NCBI GenBank assembly: GCA_015062385.1 | Contig: SUUT01000002.1 | Span: 64,465-128,464, forward strand | Reading direction: 5' to 3' | Source: Alphaproteobacteria bacterium | Lineage (GTDB): Bacteria > Pseudomonadota > Alphaproteobacteria > CAAHEQ01 > UBA3637 | DNA length: 64,000 nucleotides | In this document: piece by piece, positions 1 to 7,960 of the stretch | Numbering within the stretch: the stretch's first letter is position 1 | How the letters are laid out: each line of letters starts with the position of its first letter | Position numbers and translations under genes: made by a program | The notes under the pieces: generated by a model | Told to the model about the DNA's origin: nothing | Seen by the model: only the letters and a program-made list of their open reading frames with translations | Database searches by the model: none

Positions 1-1
1 A

Positions 2-1201
2 AAGGGGAACAATTTACTTTCTTTTGCTGTATTTCAATTATTACGATCAGATTTTATTAAACAAGAGAAAACGGCTCTTTGGTGGAAATGGGATAAAGAA
101 TATCAAGACATAAACTCATCGACTATACAAGCCTACATTCACACACATAGGCATGAAATTGATTTAATTAGATATCAGCAGTTTGTGATAAATGAACAAT
201 ATGATGACTTAATTCAACACTTTAAAAAATCAAAATTATCTGTTGGATTATATACAGATTTACCTGTTGGTGTTTGTGCTAATAGTGCTGAGGTTTGGTC
301 TAATCAAAACGTCTTTATGCAAGGAGTAACAACTGGGGCCCCTCCCGATGTTTTTAATCGCAATGGACAAGATTGGTCTTTGGCTCCGTTTAATCCATAT
401 TGTTTGGAACAAACGGGATATAAAGCGTATATTGATGTTATTCGTCAAGGCATGAAGGGGGCAGGAGCTGTTCGTATTGATCATGCATTTGGTTTGGAAC
501 GTTTATATTTGCGTGTTAAAAAAGCAACAGGAGCTTATTTAAAATATAATTTTAAAGCCTTTATGGGTATTGTAGCTTTAGAAAGTGTTCGTAATCAATG
601 TTTGGTTGTTGCCGAGGATTTGGGGACAGCACCACTTGGTTTTACAGAAAAAATGGGACAAGCAAAAACCTTATCATTTAAAATTTTACATTATCAGCGG
701 GCAGGGGATAGATTAATTGAACCCCAACATTATCCATATCATTCATTGATTGCGACCGGAACGCATGATTTACCCTCATATTCAGCATTTTGGAAAGGAT
801 TGGATTTAGAATTGGGTTTACAACAAAAAACCATTACTCAGGCACAGTATCGAATGCATCGTAAAAACAGAAAGACAGATAAAGAGTTGTTTGTCAAAAC
901 ATTTCAAAGTAAAAATTATCCAATGCCTGATAATTTAGGAACAATTAAATCAGCAGATACAAGTGTTCCCGAATGGTTTATTCCAAATGTTTATCGTTTT
1001 TTAAGTGAAACAAACAGTCAACTCTTGTTGGTGCGATTAGAAGATATTTTAGAACAAGATGAACAAATTAATTTACCAGGAACATATTTAGAATATCCGA
1101 ACTGGCGTTATAAATTACCGATTTTAATTGAAGACTTGATACACGACAAACGATTTAATCAAATTTGTGATATTGTTATGCAAAACAGAAAAAAAGGTTA
1201 A
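2..1201 (+). CDS. malQ: 4-alpha-glucanotransferase, C-terminal part (5' end outside window)
   Basis: The frame is open from base 2 to the TAA at 1199-1201, so this is the C-terminal ~400 residues of a longer protein. MalQ (GH77) disproportionates maltodextrins by moving alpha-1,4-glucan segments between chains in the cytoplasm. The family motifs are visible in order: DLPVGV, then VRIDHAFGL containing the catalytic Asp nucleophile, VVAEDLGTAP containing the acid/base Glu, and TGTHDLPSYSAFW matching the third conserved GTHD block. A GTG occurs at base 185, but the reading frame and the family length show that it is internal. The thioesterase gene follows after two bases, suggesting cotranscription without an obvious pathway link. 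Confidence is high for the family; the N-terminal domain cannot be assessed. Confidence 0.93.
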   Translation, partial: KGNNLLSFAVFQLLRSDFIKQEKTALWWKWDKEYQDINSSTIQAYIHTHRHEIDLIRYQQFVINEQYDDLIQHFKKSKLSVGLYTDLPVGVCANSAEVWSNQNVFMQGVTTGAPPDVFNRNGQDWSLAPFNPYCLEQTGYKAYIDVIRQGMKGAGAVRIDHAFGLERLYLRVKKATGAYLKYNFKAFMGIVALESVRNQCLVVAEDLGTAPLGFTEKMGQAKTLSFKILHYQRAGDRLIEPQHYPYHSLIATGTHDLPSYSAFWKGLDLELGLQQKTITQAQYRMHRKNRKTDKELFVKTFQSKNYPMPDNLGTIKSADTSVPEWFIPNVYRFLSETNSQLLLVRLEDILEQDEQINLPGTYLEYPNWRYKLPILIEDLIHDKRFNQICDIVMQNRKKG

Positions 1202-1203
1202 TT

Positions 1204-1941
1204 ATGCAAAAATACGAAAAACAGTTTGAAATTACCAGTGATGAATGTAATGAATACGGTAAATTACGTTTAAGGAGTTTATTTAATTTATTTCAGGCAA
1301 TGGCAGATAATCATGCTCATTTGTTAGGTGTTGGTTATCAGTATTGCATTCAAAACGGATTAGGGTGGATTGGTGGCGGTTATGCTGTTGAAATTAACAA
1401 ATTACCGACTTGGGGTGATACTGTTTTATTAAAAACATGGCCGGCAAAAACAACGGCAGTGACGGCTATTCGTGAATTTGAAATGACAAATGTTCAAACA
1501 GGAGAAGTTTTGGTACGTGCAAGCAGTCAATGGGTACTGATTGATACGATTAAAAAGCGTCCTGTTTCTGTTATTAAACATTTGCAGGGTTTTGAATTGA
1601 TTACAGAACGGGCAGTAGATACATCTTTTCCGAAATTACCTGAACTTGACAGGGCAGATATTGAATTTTTACAAATTATTCGGACTGACGATATCGATTT
1701 AAATCATCATGTGAATAATGCCGTTTATCCCACATGGATATTAGATGCATTACCAGAAAATTACTTGTCGAATAATCGGATTGTAAAATTACAGATACAG
1801 TATAAAAATCCGGCACAAAAAGGGGATAATATTGTAGTACAAACACAAATGAAAGATAATAACAATACATTGCATATTATTAGTAATTTAGAAAAATCTA
1901 CCGAATTTGCCCGAGTTGTTGTTGATTGGAAAAAACGATAA
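1204..1941 (+). CDS. acyl-ACP thioesterase (FatA/FatB-type)
   Basis: A 245-residue protein with the double-hotdog layout of acyl-ACP thioesterases, which hydrolyse acyl-ACP to free fatty acid in the cytoplasm. The N-terminal hotdog starts with EITSDECNEYGKLR and continues through GLGWIGGGYAVEI. The C-terminal hotdog carries DLNHHVNNAVYPTW, the N-x-H-x-x-N region that supplies catalytic Asn/His in the plant and bacterial enzymes. The length fits bacterial members. It starts two bases after malQ, so the two are probably translated from one mRNA. No terminator is obvious before the convergent gene at 1983. It could instead be a 4-hydroxybenzoyl-CoA-type thioesterase, but the NHHVNN block and length favour the acyl-ACP family. 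Confidence 0.85.
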   Translation: MQKYEKQFEITSDECNEYGKLRLRSLFNLFQAMADNHAHLLGVGYQYCIQNGLGWIGGGYAVEINKLPTWGDTVLLKTWPAKTTAVTAIREFEMTNVQTGEVLVRASSQWVLIDTIKKRPVSVIKHLQGFELITERAVDTSFPKLPELDRADIEFLQIIRTDDIDLNHHVNNAVYPTWILDALPENYLSNNRIVKLQIQYKNPAQKGDNIVVQTQMKDNNNTLHIISNLEKSTEFARVVVDWKKR

Positions 1942-1982
1942 AGCAATTTGATTTCTTTGAAAATATTAATTTTTACATAAGT

Positions 1983-3446
1983 TTATTCTTGTTTTATGCA
2001 ATAATGTTGTTGTATGTAATTAAGTATATTTGAGTTCATTTTTTCTTCTGTACCAAATTTATAATGAATACTTTCCAAATAAGCTGTTGTTTTTGTTGTG
2101 TTAGACATTAAATATAATTCGGATTCAGGATGACAGGCATTTCTAATGTCAGCAATTGTTAAAGATGATGATAAGAGTGTCGCATCAGTCCAAATAAGAA
2201 TTAATATTTTTTTATTGGGGGTGCATATACTGTTAATAACATCATAAAATGCATGATAAAATGTCGTACCACCGGCAGCTGATCCACGGTATGGTTGATT
2301 ATAAACGACATCATATGCTTGATCTGCTGTACTTCCGTATGGCAATCCTAAAATGTGTGTCGTTGAACTTGGAGCTGTATCAAAATATAAGGCAATAGGC
2401 GTACTTTGTGGAATATTTAAAGTTGCGATAGCATTTCTGATTTTTTTATATACAGTTGAATTGTTTTTTGTACTATTGCTTTTATCAACCATCAAAATAA
2501 CGCCTGTTTCTGTGTCGGATTCAGGATTACATTCAGGAAAACACACTTTTTTTGTTTCATCTAATAAAGAAAGAGAATGATATCCAATTGGACAAGTACA
2601 TGTATCAGGATTATACCCAACTGGCATTTTTTCAGGGATACAGGTACATTTATTCCCATCCCAAACTGTAATGCCCTCCGGACATGATTCGCAAAAGTTA
2701 TTGATATTACAAACTGGATTTATATTTTTACAATCATCATTCGTTAAGCATTCCACGCAATTTTCATCTTTCCAAATCGGTGTCCAATTCGGACAGCGAC
2801 ACGTTCTTTCATCTTCAAACCATTCTTTGGGCGGATAACACCGTTCACAATTATCTCCATATTCAAAAGCGTGTCGACAAACACATCCATATGTGCCATC
2901 ATCTTTTTGTCGCCATGCCATTTTATCAGGGCAGGATTGCGGTTCAATATTTGGATTATCCGTTTCTGTTTCAGTGGTTCCGCCGAAATGACTGTCTGAA
3001 TTAACAACCGGAATTGCATTAAAAGAAAACACCATATTTGTTTCGCTGTTTGGATTTCCGCACGTTCTTGTTAAAATTGAAATACCCATATCATTCAATA
3101 TACTTTCCTTTTGAAGGAGTTTTTTACAAACCTTATAAACCACTTTAAATGTCGTTACCTGATAATTACTATTAACCAACTTGACCATGGACTTTTTGTC
3201 ATCAGGGACATATTCAGGAAGTGCTGATTTAACAAACCGATTAACTTCCAATGCATGAGAAGCCCGAGAATCTGTTTGTGCCAATGTTTGGGCTTTTCCG
3301 AGAACATCCTGCACTTTTCCGGCTTGATAAGCCGTTAACGCATATTGGTAAGTAGCAACACCGGCAACAGATAATACACCGATAATTGCCAGAACTCCCA
3401 GCATTTCCACCATTGAACGACCAAGTTCATTTATTTTAGTTTGCAT
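1983..3446 (-). CDS. type IV pilin-like protein with Cys-rich stalk and C-terminal VWA domain
   Basis: A 487-residue surface-protein candidate. It begins with a class III (prepilin) signal: a short basic leader, then G|RSMVE with Glu at +5 and a ~20-residue hydrophobic helix (MLGVLAIIGVLSVAG). Residues ~30-150 form a pilin-like globular region. Residues ~165-305 contain about 20 cysteines in EGF-like spacing (for example CPDKMAW, CVCRHAF, CERCYPP). The C-terminal ~170 residues form a von Willebrand A domain with a complete-looking metal site: D-K-S-N-S as DxSxS, GGTTFYHAF for the Thr and WTDA for the Asp. The first ~215 residues are nearly identical to the protein at 41940-44153, which has a different head. 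RBS TGAGG precedes the ATG. No pilus assembly genes are in the window. The function is inferred to be adhesion. Confidence 0.8.
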   Translation of the reverse strand: MQTKINELGRSMVEMLGVLAIIGVLSVAGVATYQYALTAYQAGKVQDVLGKAQTLAQTDSRASHALEVNRFVKSALPEYVPDDKKSMVKLVNSNYQVTTFKVVYKVCKKLLQKESILNDMGISILTRTCGNPNSETNMVFSFNAIPVVNSDSHFGGTTETETDNPNIEPQSCPDKMAWRQKDDGTYGCVCRHAFEYGDNCERCYPPKEWFEDERTCRCPNWTPIWKDENCVECLTNDDCKNINPVCNINNFCESCPEGITVWDGNKCTCIPEKMPVGYNPDTCTCPIGYHSLSLLDETKKVCFPECNPESDTETGVILMVDKSNSTKNNSTVYKKIRNAIATLNIPQSTPIALYFDTAPSSTTHILGLPYGSTADQAYDVVYNQPYRGSAAGGTTFYHAFYDVINSICTPNKKILILIWTDATLLSSSLTIADIRNACHPESELYLMSNTTKTTAYLESIHYKFGTEEKMNSNILNYIQQHYCIKQE

Positions 3447-3453
3447 ATTTTCC

Positions 3454-3483
3454 TCACATCATAAAGTTGCATTTATGAAATGA
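3454..3483 (-). promoter_or_regulatory. 5'-UTR hairpin abutting the ribosome binding site
   Basis: Two 12-base arms (3454-3465 and 3472-3483) flank the loop TGCAAC (read on the minus strand), immediately before the GAGG Shine-Dalgarno of the VWA pilin gene. Ten of twelve positions can pair, counting G-U. The same hairpin with the same loop precedes the gene at 44153, where 12 of 12 positions pair counting G-U. The downstream arm touches the SD, so a role in translation control or mRNA stability is plausible but is inference. Confidence 0.5.
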
Positions 3484-3640
3484 TTATAAAAAAAAGGACC
3501 TTTTTTTCCCTATTCGAATCGAAAGAATCGGATTTTTAAGAAAATAAAAGATTATTCTTTTAACTGAATTACTTATTCAAAATCAAAAAAAATGCTAAAA
3601 AGTGAAAAAAAGTGTTGCAATTATACGTCCCTTTTTTTAC
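3483..3640 (-). repeat. conserved ~158-bp non-coding element, copy A
   Basis: Read on the minus strand, this block runs from GTAAAAAAAGGGACGTATAA, through TTGCAACA, long T-tracts and TTCGAATAGGGAAAAAAAGG, to a TATAAT-like end just upstream of the VWA pilin gene. Related copies lie at 44193-44348, 21437-21586 and 29158-29315. Both ends carry an inverted A-tract-plus-GGNAC motif, giving imperfect terminal inverted repeats. It contains no coding frame. It could be a shared promoter/regulatory region or a small non-autonomous mobile element. It fills most of the 330-base gap between 3446 and 3777. Confidence 0.65.
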
Positions 3641-3725
3641 AGAAGGTTGTTTGCTGTTATATGTTAATACACTTATTTGTAAAACATTCTTGTTTTACTT
3701 TAAAATATTTCTAAACATATATAAA

Positions 3726-3750
3726 ACCCCTGCGTTTTGAGCAGAGGTTA
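3726..3750 (-). terminator. rho-independent terminator
   Basis: On the minus strand AACC-CTGC pairs with GCAG-GGTT around a 7-base loop with one internal mismatch, followed by TTTTATAT. It lies 27 bases after the stop of the gene at 3777-4391 and is probably its terminator. Confidence 0.6.
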
Positions 3751-3776
3751 CATTTTGTTTTGATATAATCAGATAA

Positions 3777-4391
3777 TCATTTTTGACGTGTATTTTGGAA
3801 AGCTCTCATCCCGGTTGTTTCTTTCCATTTTGCAATAGTTTGGGTTTGTCCTTCTTGGCCATATAAACAACCTATTTCACGAGCACTTAATGTGTAGGAA
3901 ACAACTTCTGCGGTTTGCTTGTTCCCATCGGTATCAAACATGGCAAATCCGTTTGAAAGCCCTAAATACGTCATTTGTGTTGTGTTTTCATATTTGTTTT
4001 TTTCTTGCTGATCTTTTTGATAACAGCCATATATTTGAGCTGTAGCAGTAATAGCAATTGCCAAAGCACCTAATTTAGTTAAATTTTTTCGAATTTGTTT
4101 TGCTTTATATTCCGGAAATATATAAGTTTTTTCATCTTCATTGCCAAGATTAACGATGTAACCTTTTTCGTTCCATGAGATAAATCGTACATCTTTGGCA
4201 CCTTTCATGGATTCTCCCTTATGATTATACAGAGTCCATGCGTTGGGTTCTGTTTTTACGGCTATGTATTTTTTATTTGTGCGGGCTATTTCATATGCTA
4301 CTCCTTTTGCAAATTCTTTGCCGTCTATTGTTTTAAAGGTATAAGTTGTATTACCGTTATCGTTTGTACAATTAATTTTAAAATGTTTCAT
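3777..4391 (-). CDS. hypothetical protein with one central hydrophobic segment
   Basis: A 204-residue protein that I do not recognise. A good Shine-Dalgarno (GGAG, 11 bases upstream) supports the ATG at 4391. Residues 1-105 are soluble and beta-rich in appearance (KTIDGKEFAKGV, AWTLYNHKGESM). One hydrophobic stretch follows at ~110-128 (LTKLGALAIAITATAQIYGC), then an ~80-residue polar tail ending AFQNTRQK. There is no signal peptide, so it may be anchored by the middle helix with domains on both sides of the inner membrane. It is a single gene between its own terminator (3726-3750) and the divergent region upstream. Base use matches the neighbours. Function is unknown. Confidence 0.6.
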   Translation of the reverse strand: MKHFKINCTNDNGNTTYTFKTIDGKEFAKGVAYEIARTNKKYIAVKTEPNAWTLYNHKGESMKGAKDVRFISWNEKGYIVNLGNEDEKTYIFPEYKAKQIRKNLTKLGALAIAITATAQIYGCYQKDQQEKNKYENTTQMTYLGLSNGFAMFDTDGNKQTAEVVSYTLSAREIGCLYGQEGQTQTIAKWKETTGMRAFQNTRQK

Positions 4392-4560
4392 GTTTATTTG
4401 TTCTCCAATAGTATATTTTAATTAAAGTAAGTGTATGTTGTTGACTTTGATATATATTTTATTTTTCATACAATATTTTAAAGTGTTTGTCAAGTATTAT
4501 GAAAACATATTTCAAATACAGAAAAAACTATAATGAATTAGGTGTTTTGCCGATAAAAAA

Positions 4561-4584
4561 TACCGCTGAAAATATATTCAGCGG
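4561..4584 (-). terminator. rho-independent terminator
   Basis: ACCGCTGAA and TTCAGCGGT form a perfect 9-bp stem with a 6-base loop; on the minus strand it is followed by ATTTTTTAT. It lies just after the stop of the prohibitin-like gene at 4609. Confidence 0.85.
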
Positions 4585-4608
4585 TGATAAAAACAACTGT
4601 TTTTTTGT

Positions 4609-5397
4609 TTATTTAATGCCTGTACCAATAAACGGAATAGGGGCACTGCCGTAAATGTTAACCGGTAATTTTCCATCCCATTTTTGAACGGCTTCATAAG
4701 CAACCAAGTTTTGATTTTGACTTAATGCCTGTGACCGAATACGCATACTTTCAGCTTCGGCTTTGGCACTTAAAATCTTTTGATTAGCTTCTTCTTCAAT
4801 TTGTTTGGTTTTGTTTTTGGCTTTGATTGCATCTTGTGTTGCAATTTGTTTTTCTTCAATAGCCCGTTCAAATTGTGTGGAATAGTTAATATCTTCAATC
4901 ACGACACCTTGAACTAAAATATGAGCCGGTTCTAAACTTTCTTTGAGTGATTTTAAAATTTCATCACTTGCTTTTTCACGGTTTGAAACCAATAAATCTG
5001 CTTCCCACTTGCCGATTGTATCCTTAACTGCTTTTAAAATTTGCGGAGCAACAACTTTTGTTTTGTAATCCATACCGATTTCTTTATACAATAAATGGGC
5101 AGAATTATCATCTACACTGTTATTAACGGTAATTGCCAAATCTGCTTGTTGAACATCTTTTGTATAAGCACTCATTTTTAAAGACAAGCGTTGAACCTTT
5201 GTGTCAATAGGTTTAATATCGGTCGTAATGGGGTTATAAAAATAAATTCCTTCGGATAACGGTTCCCCGACAACTTCACCAAAACGGGTTTTAATACCTC
5301 TAAAACCGGTATCAATAACGGTAATTCCTGAAAAACTGATACCGACACCTAATAAGACAACTGCTAAAATAGCATAAAAAATAACAGCATTTTTCAT
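4609..5397 (-). CDS. prohibitin / SPFH-domain membrane protein
   Basis: A 262-residue prohibitin-family protein. The start is set at 5397 rather than at an upstream in-frame ATG (5463), because AAAAGGAAATTTATA gives a proper Shine-Dalgarno and the protein then begins MKNAVIFYAILAVVLLGVG, a clean N-terminal membrane anchor. The SPFH domain follows (IDTGFRGIKTRFGEV, SEGIYFYNP, PIDTKVQR), then a long Glu/Lys/Ala coiled coil (KAKNKTKQIEEEANQ, AKAEAESMRI) and a short tail. Bacterial SPFH proteins scaffold membrane microdomains and often regulate proteases such as FtsH; that role here is family inference. The ATG overlaps the TAA of the small upstream membrane-protein gene (TAATG), so the two are translationally coupled. 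A strong terminator follows. Confidence 0.85.
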   Translation of the reverse strand: MKNAVIFYAILAVVLLGVGISFSGITVIDTGFRGIKTRFGEVVGEPLSEGIYFYNPITTDIKPIDTKVQRLSLKMSAYTKDVQQADLAITVNNSVDDNSAHLLYKEIGMDYKTKVVAPQILKAVKDTIGKWEADLLVSNREKASDEILKSLKESLEPAHILVQGVVIEDINYSTQFERAIEEKQIATQDAIKAKNKTKQIEEEANQKILSAKAEAESMRIRSQALSQNQNLVAYEAVQKWDGKLPVNIYGSAPIPFIGTGIK

Positions 5398-5582
5398 TAT
5401 AAATTTCCTTTTATTTTTGAACGCCCTTTGTGGGTTAATATTAAAATAGGGAACAATAACCAAACACTTAAATCTGTTTTTTTAGATATTGTTCCGGTTG
5501 ATATTTTGTAAAGAAGAATTCCCAATAAGCTGAAAATCCAAATTGCAAAAATCAGTCTGAGTAATAAGACGGTATAAATCAT
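5397..5582 (-). CDS. small two-helix membrane protein coupled to the prohibitin gene
   Basis: A 61-residue protein with two hydrophobic segments (VLLLRLIFAIWIFSLLGILL and VWLLFPILIL) and a basic C-terminus (KGRSKIKGNL). The start is supported by GGGAGG eight bases before the ATG. Its stop codon overlaps the start of the prohibitin-like gene (TAATG), which indicates translational coupling and argues that it is a real gene despite its size. No family is recognised. The coupling suggests that it may be a partner subunit in the same membrane complex, which is inference. Confidence 0.65.
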   Translation of the reverse strand: MIYTVLLLRLIFAIWIFSLLGILLYKISTGTISKKTDLSVWLLFPILILTHKGRSKIKGNL

Positions 5583-5698
5583 AATTTATCCTCCCTAAAA
5601 ACTAATTGATAACAGGAATATGCCGTTATGTCAAGCAATTTAATGGTTACTCTTATAATTGATTTTATTATCTAAAAATGGTTGAAATATACTATTTG

Positions 5699-5727
5699 TT
5701 GACACATTGCATATCATATGATACAAT
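5699..5727 (+). promoter_or_regulatory. sigma70-type promoter
   Basis: TTGACA (5699-5704), a 17-base spacer and TACAAT (5722-5727) lie ~40 bases before the ankyrin gene start at 5767. The hexamers are near-consensus with ideal spacing. Confidence 0.8.
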
Positions 5728-5766
5728 AATAGAAATCACTTAATGAAAAGGAAGGAGGGGATGACA

Positions 5767-6246
5767 ATGCAAGGAGTGGAAAATGCTTATATGTTATTGG
5801 CACATCAGTTGCAATCGGCAATTGATAACAATGATATGATTGTTGTGAAAGATTTATCGGCATTGTTAGACATCAGACGTATTCATTTTGTTGAAATGAA
5901 TGAAGAAACAGATCGAAAAATATCTAAACCGGTTGAAATTTATGTTGCCGAACATGGGTCTGTTGCCGTTATGGAATTCATTTTAGACATCGGCGGAAAC
6001 GTTAATGCACGTGATTCAGACGGAAACACCCCATTAATGATTGCTGTTAATGAAGAACGTAAAGATATGATTTCTTTTCTGTTAAAACAGCCGGATATTC
6101 AAGTCTTTATTAAAAACAATTACGGTGAAACAGCAGAAACAATAGCTCGTTTTACAAATGACGATGATATTATTTCTTCTTTAAACAGCGTTTTACAAAA
6201 TGAAAAAACACCGATGATGTTTGATAGTTTACATTGTTATATGTAA
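5767..6246 (+). CDS. ankyrin-repeat protein
   Basis: A 159-residue cytoplasmic protein. ATGs at 5743 and 5761 are also in frame, but GGAGG at 5754-5758 sits eight bases before the ATG at 5767, which is therefore preferred. Residues ~60-140 form about two to three ankyrin repeats: KPVEIYVAEHGSVAVMEFIL, then GNVNARDSDGNTPLMIAVNE with the typical G-x-TPL-x-A core, and NNYGETAETIARF. Ankyrin repeats mediate protein-protein contacts; the partner is unknown. The gene has its own strong promoter and terminator and is monocistronic. No signal peptide or secretion motif is seen. A second, unrelated-looking ankyrin gene lies at 12085. Confidence 0.75.
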   Translation: MQGVENAYMLLAHQLQSAIDNNDMIVVKDLSALLDIRRIHFVEMNEETDRKISKPVEIYVAEHGSVAVMEFILDIGGNVNARDSDGNTPLMIAVNEERKDMISFLLKQPDIQVFIKNNYGETAETIARFTNDDDIISSLNSVLQNEKTPMMFDSLHCYM

Positions 6247-6268
6247 ATTGTGATGAGGTGTTACTTAA

Positions 6269-6293
6269 AAGCAGACTTATTTTGAGTCTGCTT
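6269..6293 (+). terminator. rho-independent terminator
   Basis: AAGCAGACT pairs with AGTCTGCTT over a short loop and is followed by TTTATTATC. It terminates the ankyrin transcript. Confidence 0.85.
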
Positions 6294-6367
6294 TTTATTA
6301 TCTGTTCTCTTGAAAATCAACTGATAAAGACTTATTCTTACCGGTAGATTAAAAGGGGAGATATAAG

Positions 6368-6739
6368 ATGAAATATTTATTTATTTGTTGTTTGGGATTT
6401 CTGATACAGGGATGTTCCCATCAAAGTGCTCAGTTGCAATTTAATCAACAAGGATTAAAAAATTTGGTTAATCAACCGCAAACGGCGATTTTACAAAAAC
6501 TGGGTCAGCCGGATAAAATTATTCCACAGGAAAATGGAGATATTTTGTGGGTTTATACAACAACATATCAGCAATTTAATGCTCCTGTCTCTCAAATATA
6601 TATGAATCCTGAAAACAGTGTATCGCAAATTAATTCTTCCGGATTATCTTCATCATTCACACCGCAAGTTTGTGTGACGACGTTTACAATTTCAGACAAA
6701 ATTGTCAAAACCGTTCATACAGACGGGCGTTGTTTGTAA
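6368..6739 (+). CDS. small outer-membrane lipoprotein, SmpA/OmlA-like
   Basis: A 123-residue protein with a lipoprotein signal peptide (MKYLFICCLGFLIQGC, lipobox L-I-Q-G-C). RBS GGGGAG lies before the ATG. After a short linker, the segment PQTAILQKLGQPDKIIPQENGDILWVYTT resembles the turn-helix plus strand pattern of SmpA/BamE-like lipoproteins (L-G-x-P-x plus a W-x-Y strand). The C-terminal part carries two cysteines (QVCVTTF and DGRCL) that could form a disulfide. It is short and convergent with the EnvC-type gene at 6755 with only ~15 bases between. Assignment to the BamE fold is from pattern only. Confidence 0.65.
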   Translation: MKYLFICCLGFLIQGCSHQSAQLQFNQQGLKNLVNQPQTAILQKLGQPDKIIPQENGDILWVYTTTYQQFNAPVSQIYMNPENSVSQINSSGLSSSFTPQVCVTTFTISDKIVKTVHTDGRCL

Positions 6740-6754
6740 AAAAACATCAATTTC

Positions 6755-7948
6755 TTATTTTATAAACCACGGCTTTGGATTAATAGCCTGGCCGTTTTTG
6801 CGGATTTCTAGATATAATTTGCCGTCATTTTGCAAACGTCCGACTGGTTCGCCTGTTAAGATTTCTTGTCCTTCCGAAACATTTATTTGTGACATGCCGG
6901 CAAGCAGTGTTAAATAATCGTCTCCGTTATCCATAATTAACAGATGTCCGTAACTTTTAAATGGTCCGGCAAATAAAACATTACCATGATACAAGTTTGT
7001 AACCGTGCTTCCGCTGTTTGCCTGAATTCGCATTCCTTTGGTATGGAGGCCTGCTTCTGTTACATCATTAAAGTTTTCAATAATGCGTCCTTTAACAGGA
7101 TAATTTAATTTTCCTTTTGCTTTTTTAAATGAGCCTTTAGGAATGTTTCTTGTCGGTGTAGCCGTTTGCTCATATTTGTTTTGTGCTTTTATACGGGCCG
7201 CTTCTTCTTTTTTGCGTTTTGCCTCCGCTGCTGCCCTTTTTTTCTTTTCGGCTTCCAATTTTTCAAGTAATTCTTTTAAATCTTTTGCCTGATTGGCCAG
7301 AGAAACAATTTTTTTACGAGATTGATGGTGTTTTTTGTCATATTCAGCTTGCAATAAGGATTTTTGCTTAATCAATTTATCCATTTGAGCATTTCGTTCA
7401 TTTAGCTGTGCCCGAACGGTTTTGGCACGTGTTGCCTGCTTTTCAATTTCCGTTTTCGTTTGTGCCAAATTTGATAAGTCATTTAAAAATTTAGCATTCA
7501 TAGATTGTACTTGCGGGAGAGCATAATTCATCATCATTTTACTGCGTAAATGAATGAGCGGAGATTGTGGTTCCAATAAAACCACTTCTGCCGGTCGTAA
7601 AGCCAAGGTCTGCAATCCACTAACAACTTTTACAAGTTGTTTATCTGTTAATGCGAGATTTTTATTTAAATCATCTTCTTTTTCTTGTAAGTTATCCAGT
7701 TTTCGTTGTAATTCGTTTAATAAATCTTCTTTTTCCTGAACAGCTTTTGCCGAGCGAACCATTTGCTTTTGAACTTTTTTAATTTCATTGGCAATTTCTG
7801 TTGATTTCTTTTTTGCCTCTTGTTGCGTTTGTCGTTCTTTTTTGAGTTGTGCTTCAATTTTACGCAAATCGTCCTGTGTCGGAGCAGCAACCGCCATCCC
7901 CGACAACAGAAGACAACCAATACAACACATGGTTCTGAATAACAGCAA
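6755..7948 (-). CDS. envC: EnvC-type murein hydrolase activator (degenerate M23/LytM)
   Basis: A 397-residue periplasmic protein. The start is the TTG at 7948, not the later ATG, because AAAGGA lies eight bases upstream, right after the gpmI stop. The signal peptide is MLLFRTMCCIGCLLLSGMAV followed by AAP. Residues ~25-260 form a long Lys/Glu/Gln coiled coil, and the last ~115 residues form a LytM domain (GRIIENFND, GNVLFAGPFKSYGHLLIMDNG, LYLEIRKNGQAINP). The zinc ligands of active M23 peptidases are not intact: the HxxxD region reads HTKGMRI and the HxH region reads LTLLAG. This is the hallmark of EnvC, which activates division amidases instead of cutting peptidoglycan itself. The gpmI-envC order is common in proteobacteria. 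Confidence 0.88.
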   Translation of the reverse strand: MLLFRTMCCIGCLLLSGMAVAAPTQDDLRKIEAQLKKERQTQQEAKKKSTEIANEIKKVQKQMVRSAKAVQEKEDLLNELQRKLDNLQEKEDDLNKNLALTDKQLVKVVSGLQTLALRPAEVVLLEPQSPLIHLRSKMMMNYALPQVQSMNAKFLNDLSNLAQTKTEIEKQATRAKTVRAQLNERNAQMDKLIKQKSLLQAEYDKKHHQSRKKIVSLANQAKDLKELLEKLEAEKKKRAAAEAKRKKEEAARIKAQNKYEQTATPTRNIPKGSFKKAKGKLNYPVKGRIIENFNDVTEAGLHTKGMRIQANSGSTVTNLYHGNVLFAGPFKSYGHLLIMDNGDDYLTLLAGMSQINVSEGQEILTGEPVGRLQNDGKLYLEIRKNGQAINPKPWFIK

Positions 7949-7960
7949 GGTATATATCCT

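Noticed and set aside
1676..1946. Small minus-strand frames opposite the thioesterase gene
   Set aside because: Antisense shadows of a well-supported gene.
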